From positions 40,924,209-40,988,208 of the forward strand of contig NC_090766.1 in assembly GCF_036898095.1 (NCBI RefSeq): DNA of 64,000 nucleotides, written 5' to 3'. How positions within the stretch are numbered: position 1 is the first letter of the stretch; every line of letters begins with the position of its first letter. The notes beneath the pieces were generated by a model that saw only the letters and a list, made by a program, of their open reading frames with translations, was not told the origin of the DNA and did no database searches. This document shows, in pieces, positions 59,157-64,000 of this stretch. The stretch comes from Palaemon carinicauda (taxonomy: Eukaryota > Arthropoda > Malacostraca > Decapoda > Palaemonidae). The translations under genes were made by a program, and so were the position numbers.

Positions 59157-59452
59157 GGGTATCCTTCTGGATCAACGAGGCAGCAATCCCCTTGATCAGC
59201 TCTTCCGGAAAGAGACACTTGGAAAGCGGAGCAAACATCAACTCCGACTTCTGGCATGGTGTGATCCCCGCAGACAAGAGGAAGCAAAGGTGATCTCGCT
59301 TCTTAAGCACTCCGGACACGTAAGAAGCCGCAAGCTCGCCAGACCCATCCCGAATGGCTTTGTCCATGCTTGACATGATAAGCATGGCAGAGTCCTTATC
59401 CGAAGGGGAGGTCTTTCTGCTTAACGCTCCCAAACACCAGTCCAGAAGTTGA
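58966..59452 (-). pseudogene. C-terminal part of gag, DIRS copy C, in a shifted frame
   Basis: The frame reads LLDWCLGALSRKTSPSDKDS near its start and continues with helix-rich sequence (AMLIMSSMDKAIRDGSGE, AASYVSGVLKKRDHLCFLL), then a Pro/Arg/Ser-rich basic tail (RGRTSSRGGTRADS, KKKKGSKSSKGRI) to the stop at 58966. It is clearly the rest of the upstream gag, offset by one base. The last in-frame stop upstream is the TGA near 59452, so the frame change lies between 59421 and about 59452. Confidence 0.75.
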
Positions 59453-61361
59453 AGATCTCAAAAGCACGAAAAACTCCCTTCAACAGATGGTCCATGTCCG
59501 AAAAGGTCCAGCAAATCTTGGAACGTCTCATAGCCAGCCTGCGGGGAGAGTCAACCAGACTTGAGAAGTCGCCCTGGGCAGAGGCAGGAACTCCCAAGCC
59601 GGGTTCCTCTCCCGTGGCATACCAGACGCTAGATTTGGAAGCAAGCTTGGTAGGTGGAAAGATGAAGGCTGTCTTCCCCAGTTGCTTCTTGGACTGCAAC
59701 CACTCTCCCAGTACCCTCAAAGCTCTCTTGGATGAGCGCGCGAGTACGAGTTTCGTAAAGGCAGGAGCTGCAGACTGCATGCCTAAAGCGAACTCAGAGG
59801 GAGGTGAGCGCGGGGTTGCAGACACAAACTGGTCCGGATACAACTCCCTAACCAGGGCAAGGACTTTCCTAAAGTCTAAGGAGGGAGGCGTAGACTTGGG
59901 TTCTTCTATGTCGGAGTGCGGATCGTCTAAATGCGCAGCTTCGTCGTCATCAGATACTCCTTCATCCGAATGCTGAGGAAGTGGCAAAGGAGGAGCAGAC
60001 AGCTGAACGGCTGAATCCGGCAGCACGGGTGCATGCGTAGCTGCACTGGATCCAACATCATGCCGCTGCTGGACAGTCTGAGAGCTGGCAACAACAAAAG
60101 CGGAGTGCTGGTGCGTGGGAGGGACTGCCGTGGGTTGCGGAGACTGCCGCATTGCGTCAAAACACGGCAGCTTGACAGCACCTTCCCACTGCTGATGCGG
60201 TAGCTCACGCATGTCAACGGAGGGTGCCGCATGTCGGCTAACGTCAACATGCGTCTGGCAGGGTCGACTGCGCATCGGTGGTGGAGCTCTCACAGGCGGA
60301 GTGTGGGAGCAGGCAGCCGCAGTATCTGCCGAGCGCACAACTGTGGCAGGTTGTAGGTTAACAGGAGCAGTGTCAACCTTCTCAGCACGATACTCCTGCA
60401 TGAAGGAAGCAAGCTGAGACTGCATAGTCTGCAGCATAGACCACTTAGGGTCTACCGTGGTTGGTGCGGCAACAGATGGAGTGATTGCCTGCTGCGGAAC
60501 CACTCTACCTCTCTTGGGAGGTGTGCAGTCTTCGGAAGACTGCGGCGAGTCCGAACTGACCCAGTGGCTACACCTGGGCTGTTTGACTCGCTCGGAAGGG
60601 ACCTTGCGCTTGAGAGGTCGTGAGACCTTGGTCCAACGTTTCTTCCTAGAAACTTCTTCCACAGACGAGGAATGAATGGGCTCACTCGTCTGTTTGTGGA
60701 TGGGACAATCTCTGCAAGATACGTCCGCAACCACTGAGGGTACATCCGTACGCTGATCAAGGCCTGTCGAACCCTTTGGTCCTTCGACATTGCTTCTCCC
60801 CTGGGCTTGGGAGCTTGCAAGAGGTCCCGGACTGGGAGGACGACTGGCACGAACAGATGCACCCTCATGCGTAACACTGACACTGACACTTTTCACCGCA
60901 CTTGCACTCACTACACTTCCCACTGCACTTTTCTCTTTCAACTCTTTGACATCGGCCAAAAGTTGATTCCGGTCATTAGCTAATGACTCCACTCTGTCAC
61001 CAAGAGCCTGAATGGCCCGCATCATGTCCGCCATCGAGGGTTGAGCACTAGTAGCAGGGTCGGGAGTCACCACTACAGGGGAAGGAATAGGTTGAGGGGC
61101 ATGGGGAGAGGAAAAATCAAAAGAGCGAGACGAACTCCTCCTGATCCTATCCTTCTCCAGCCTACGTGCATTCTTAAGGAATTCATTAAAATCGAATTCC
61201 GAAAGCCCAGCGCATTCCTCACATCGATCTTCCAATTGACAGGATTTACCCCTACAATTGGAACAAACGGTGTGAGGATCTATAGAGGCCTTCGGAAGAC
61301 GCCTAGAACAGTCCCTAGCGCTACACTGCCTGTACTTAGGGACTTGAGAATGGTCAGACAT
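59421..61361 (-). CDS. gag-like ORF1 of DIRS copy C
   Basis: An ATG at 61361 begins MSDHSQVPKYRQC; an upstream in-frame ATG at 61418 is less likely because the Cys-rich domain follows directly after the second. The first 60 residues hold a cysteine cluster (CSARDCSRRL, CSNCRGKSC, CEECAGL) that may bind zinc. A long Ser/Pro/Gln/Thr-rich middle with coiled-coil-like MRAIQALGDRVESLANDRN comes next. The end (FRKVLALVRELYPDQF, FTKLVLARSSKRALRVLGEW) is the conserved capsid-like part. The frame stops at 59421 in ...FNFWTGVWER, whereas the family continues in the other frame. Presumably forms the ribonucleoprotein particle. Confidence 0.8.
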   Translation of the reverse strand: MSDHSQVPKYRQCSARDCSRRLPKASIDPHTVCSNCRGKSCQLEDRCEECAGLSEFDFNEFLKNARRLEKDRIRRSSSRSFDFSSPHAPQPIPSPVVVTPDPATSAQPSMADMMRAIQALGDRVESLANDRNQLLADVKELKEKSAVGSVVSASAVKSVSVSVTHEGASVRASRPPSPGPLASSQAQGRSNVEGPKGSTGLDQRTDVPSVVADVSCRDCPIHKQTSEPIHSSSVEEVSRKKRWTKVSRPLKRKVPSERVKQPRCSHWVSSDSPQSSEDCTPPKRGRVVPQQAITPSVAAPTTVDPKWSMLQTMQSQLASFMQEYRAEKVDTAPVNLQPATVVRSADTAAACSHTPPVRAPPPMRSRPCQTHVDVSRHAAPSVDMRELPHQQWEGAVKLPCFDAMRQSPQPTAVPPTHQHSAFVVASSQTVQQRHDVGSSAATHAPVLPDSAVQLSAPPLPLPQHSDEGVSDDDEAAHLDDPHSDIEEPKSTPPSLDFRKVLALVRELYPDQFVSATPRSPPSEFALGMQSAAPAFTKLVLARSSKRALRVLGEWLQSKKQLGKTAFIFPPTKLASKSSVWYATGEEPGLGVPASAQGDFSSLVDSPRRLAMRRSKICWTFSDMDHLLKGVFRAFEIFNFWTGVWER

Positions 61362-61572
61362 CTTGAATTCTTGAATTAGCCAAGGGGGGAATCCAAATTC
61401 TATCAAAGTCGTCAACAATTAATCCAAAACTAATCAAAAAAGCTTGATAAGTTAATGATAATAACTCCTGAACAGCGAAAGCTAATATCTAGAGCGAATA
61501 CATCACCAAAAAGCGTGAAAACAACTCCAGAAACAACAGCGTATCCAAGTAGGTCTTGCCGGTGGCACGACA

Positions 61573-61749
61573 GAGGAAAAATTGGTTCTTGTTGACAAGA
61601 AGTACCTGAGTACCTACTCGACAGATGGCGCTGTTGTTGTACACCCCCACCTGTATAGCGATCGCTGGCGTATCCCGACCTTAGGTTTTTTTCTGTCGGG
61701 CAACAGAGTTGCAGCTACATGATCATCGGGTAAGATTAATATTGAAAAA
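61573..61749 (-). repeat. 5' inverted terminal repeat and outer arm of DIRS copy C
   Basis: Pairs with 55309-55470 up to 61734. The outer arm AATATTGAAAAAT differs from the left outer arm, as is usual in DIRS elements, and is found joined to it in the internal complementary region. Confidence 0.92.
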
Positions 61750-63340
61750 TACAAATTACTTTTCAAATTTTAAATTTGTTCTTGACTGTATACAAACTTT
61801 TCATCCTTTTATGTAGGAAGTCCCCTCAGAACCGATCTGGTTGGTTCTTTTTCTTCCCTAGAAATGCCATATTCTTGGTCAGTATGAGAGGAAGGAGATG
61901 AATAACAATTATCACACCTTCATAGGGAAGAGTTGAGTAACAGGCCCTAATAAGTTCTTGGTTGGTTCCTCGTACTTTGGTTTGAGCTGGAACCTATCTC
62001 CCCCTGAAAAGGGACATGCTGTCTGGAGTGAGATAACTGATGCAGGATGGCTGATGGGAGGTATTCATTCTACAATTTTCCACCTCAAAGTGATAATGGT
62101 GGGAACTCCTACTTACAAACCCAGTTTAATGAAAATAAGTGCCAGAAATGTAGTTAACCAATATCAATGTGAGATCCAGCATGTAATGGTATGAAAGATT
62201 CCTCCCCAAAATAAACAAAAAGAAAAAGCTGAAGAGTCGGTTATTCTATCCTAACAAAATTACATCCAACATGCTACTATAGAAAAGATACAGTCTCTAT
62301 AGGGAGCCAGTCAAAAGCAGAGTCAACAGACTAGTGGGTATAATCCCTTGAAATTGATGGCTATCAACAAACTGAGCTCTACATCAGGTTGATACCTAGA
62401 CTTCCTCAAAGGGCAAAGCAAATGCTCTAAAAAGTCTCACAAGTTAGAAAGAGACACCCGACAGTTGATTGCTCACCTTCCTGGTAGTCCAAGGATAGAT
62501 CACTATAAGTGTTGACAGACTAGAAATCATTCTGGAATTACTAATCTTGGAGCAATCATGGTCATCCTGAGACATGAGGTCAACATCAGTTGATCAGCTA
62601 GTGGACACGCTGAGCAGAAGGAAATCAAGTTCAGGTGGTCCCATGGCTGTTGGAAGAGCCTCAAACACTATCAATGGGAATCAGATGGGGATTAAAACAC
62701 TAGGAACTTCCTGTTAGCTGTGTAATGGAAAGGACTGTTCCCAGTGAGTCCACAAACCAAGAAGCCTCCCGGCTAAGCAAGGATGTAAGGACCAAACAGA
62801 GTTTACAGCTTGTGACTAAGCACTTCTGCAAGAACATTTCTAAATCTACCTGGCTAACAGTTCTAAGGCTTTGCTACACCACCATTTACGCATCTGCCTT
62901 ATTAGCTTGCCCCACATCCCTCTAACTCACTAAAGACATTTCTAAGTATCCATCCTACTATTCAGGACTAGACACTTGTTGGCCTACTAAAAGAAAGAGA
63001 ATGGATTAAGAAGAGGAGTTTGAAAAGGAAGGAGAACGAAACACTACTTTGCTTAACAATATCTCCTCTGGCTCTAAAAGCCAAGCAGTAGAGGTCTGAG
63101 CAACTATTGATAAAGCTCTTTCTTTCAAGTGTTGAAATAAATGGGTTGTTATTGCTAAAAGAACGGCTATACTAAGCTCTAAGAAGGGATCAATCCCCAA
63201 TCCTGAGAAAAAGGGTGAAATAAATCAGTGTAACTAACAAAGTGGACACGGCCCCACATCAAGACTGTACATCTATGTCGGACCCTGTGCCTGAGACACG
63301 AAGCTGTGGCACAGTGCAGCTCTGGTCACGTACATTGGCA
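61750..63340. other. Unassigned sequence right of copy C
   Basis: Composition is more balanced than in 49-55 kb. On the - strand 63006-63200 has an open stretch (LELSIAVLLAITTHLFQHL) of uncertain meaning. It may be a decayed mobile element, since the GTATACAAAC-type motif near 61785 resembles element termini elsewhere in the window. No gene is supported. Confidence 0.35.
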
Positions 63341-63520
63341 CCATAGGTGTGCAAAGAGCCAAGATACTATTCCCCCCCCACACATTGGTACCGGTACCGA
63401 TGGGTCCGAGGTATCCCTACCAACAGGGCCGAGGTGTCCGTACCGACGGGGCCAAGGTACCCACGCGGCCGAGGTACCCACGGGGTTAAGGTACAGGTAG
63501 TGAAGGGACTGGGGTGCCAG
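63341..63520. repeat. Imperfect GC-rich short repeats
   Basis: Variants of 'taccgacggggccgaggt' recur between 63390 and 63500, with GGTACCGGTACCGATGGG at the start. They give Pro/Gly/Thr-rich readings on both strands, like the low-complexity gag stretches of copies A and B, but no element is established. Confidence 0.45.
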
Positions 63521-63764
63521 TGCCAATGGGACCAACAGCCCAAGATATTGGTAATGACAGTGTACACTGGATCTGCCTCCACATGGTTGAGGTTCAAGAA
63601 ACTGGCCCCCCATGGTATAGGCACAATAACCTTTCCTACCCCGACTCTTGGTACAATAAACCAGCCCCTACTGATTCAAGGGGTCAAGGAACCAGGAATG
63701 CCTACCACAGCATTGAGGAACCAGCCCCCACAGGATCATTGTAAAAGGAACAAGTCCCTATTGG

Positions 63765-63880
63765 GCTGGGGGAACAGGAATAGGGGCCCGTGAGCTGAGG
63801 AATAGGAACAGGGCCACTGTGGACTTGAGAACAGGAACAGGGCCACTGTGGACTGGAGAACAGGAACAGACTCTTATGGA
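63765..63880. repeat. ~32-bp imperfect tandem repeat, three to four units
   Basis: 'ggaacagggccactgtggac' recurs near 63806 and 63836 with 'tgagaacaggaaca' between, and diverged units lie on either side. Confidence 0.75.
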
Positions 63881-64000
63881 CTAAGTAACATGAGTCACCC
63901 CAAGGGCCTTGGACCTAGCTCCCATGGTAACGAAGAACAAAGAACCAGAATAAACCTGCCCCTTCGGAGCTAAGATACAAGCACAATTCCCACTAAGCAG

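Larger units (their letters stand above)
55268..61749 (-). mobile_element. DIRS-type tyrosine recombinase retrotransposon, copy C (near intact)
   Basis: About 6.48 kb, read on the - strand. It has inverted terminal repeats (55309-55470 and 61573-61734), an internal complementary region at 55515-55605 inside the 3' repeat, then gag, RT-RNase H-methyltransferase-like and tyrosine recombinase frames in the standard DIRS order with overlaps. The limits are taken from where the internal complementary region stops matching each end. It differs in sequence from copies A and B and is a second family. The recombinase frame stops at the expected catalytic tyrosine, and gag has a frame break, so autonomy is unlikely, although RT and RNase H residues are intact. 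No classic target-site duplication is expected or seen. Confidence 0.93.

Overview
This window looks like nuclear DNA of a decapod crustacean, most likely a shrimp. The inference rests on very dense microsatellites, on dispersed (TAA)n-tailed and tRNA-derived SINE-like repeats, on several minisatellite blocks, and on DIRS-type retrotransposons beside an I-clade-like LINE. No bacterial genes, operons, CRISPR arrays or phage genes are seen. Almost everything that can be read as protein belongs to mobile elements.

Layout. 1-15.1 kb is a repeat mosaic: SINEs (1-780, 2746-3060, 3965-4078, 10582-10908), a (TAA)n-tailed family in both orientations, a non-autonomous hAT-like element nested in one of those copies (11781-12512), two 26-bp minisatellites, and long (TC)n, (AG)n, (TA)n and (TTA)n tracts. 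At 15.2-15.4 kb lies the best host-gene candidate: an inverted pair of CCAAT boxes, then a 25-codon signal-peptide exon ending at a splice donor. Weaker candidate exons occur at 44.2 and 48.0-48.8 kb.

15,508-23,229 is DIRS copy A and 27,414-40,903 is DIRS copy B, both on the + strand and both decayed. Copy A carries a 5S rRNA-derived insertion and a 34-bp minisatellite. Copy B is split by a full-length I-like LINE (28,685-35,240) with a 13-bp target-site duplication. Between A and B is a 2.9-kb satellite of 31-bp units with higher-order structure. Directly right of B are three related minisatellites (40.93-42.0 kb). 42-55 kb is mostly AT-rich and lower in repeats, with a LINE relic and a DIRS-terminus-like fragment. 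55,268-61,749 is DIRS copy C on the - strand, a different and much better preserved family with gag, RT-RNase H-methyltransferase-like and tyrosine recombinase reading frames. 61.75-64 kb is unassigned, with imperfect repeats at its end.

How the parts work together. All three DIRS copies show one architecture: inverted terminal repeats plus, just inside the 3' repeat, an internal complementary region that joins the complements of both outer ends. This is the known signature of replication through a circular intermediate followed by tyrosine-recombinase integration. Copy C keeps its RT and RNase H residues, but its recombinase frame stops at the codon where the catalytic tyrosine is expected and its gag is split by a frameshift, so it should not be autonomous. 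The most distinctive observations are the 5S insertion in copy A, the stop at the recombinase tyrosine of copy C, the 933-codon second frame running across RT/RNase H, and the possible host gene whose first intron may hold copies A and B.
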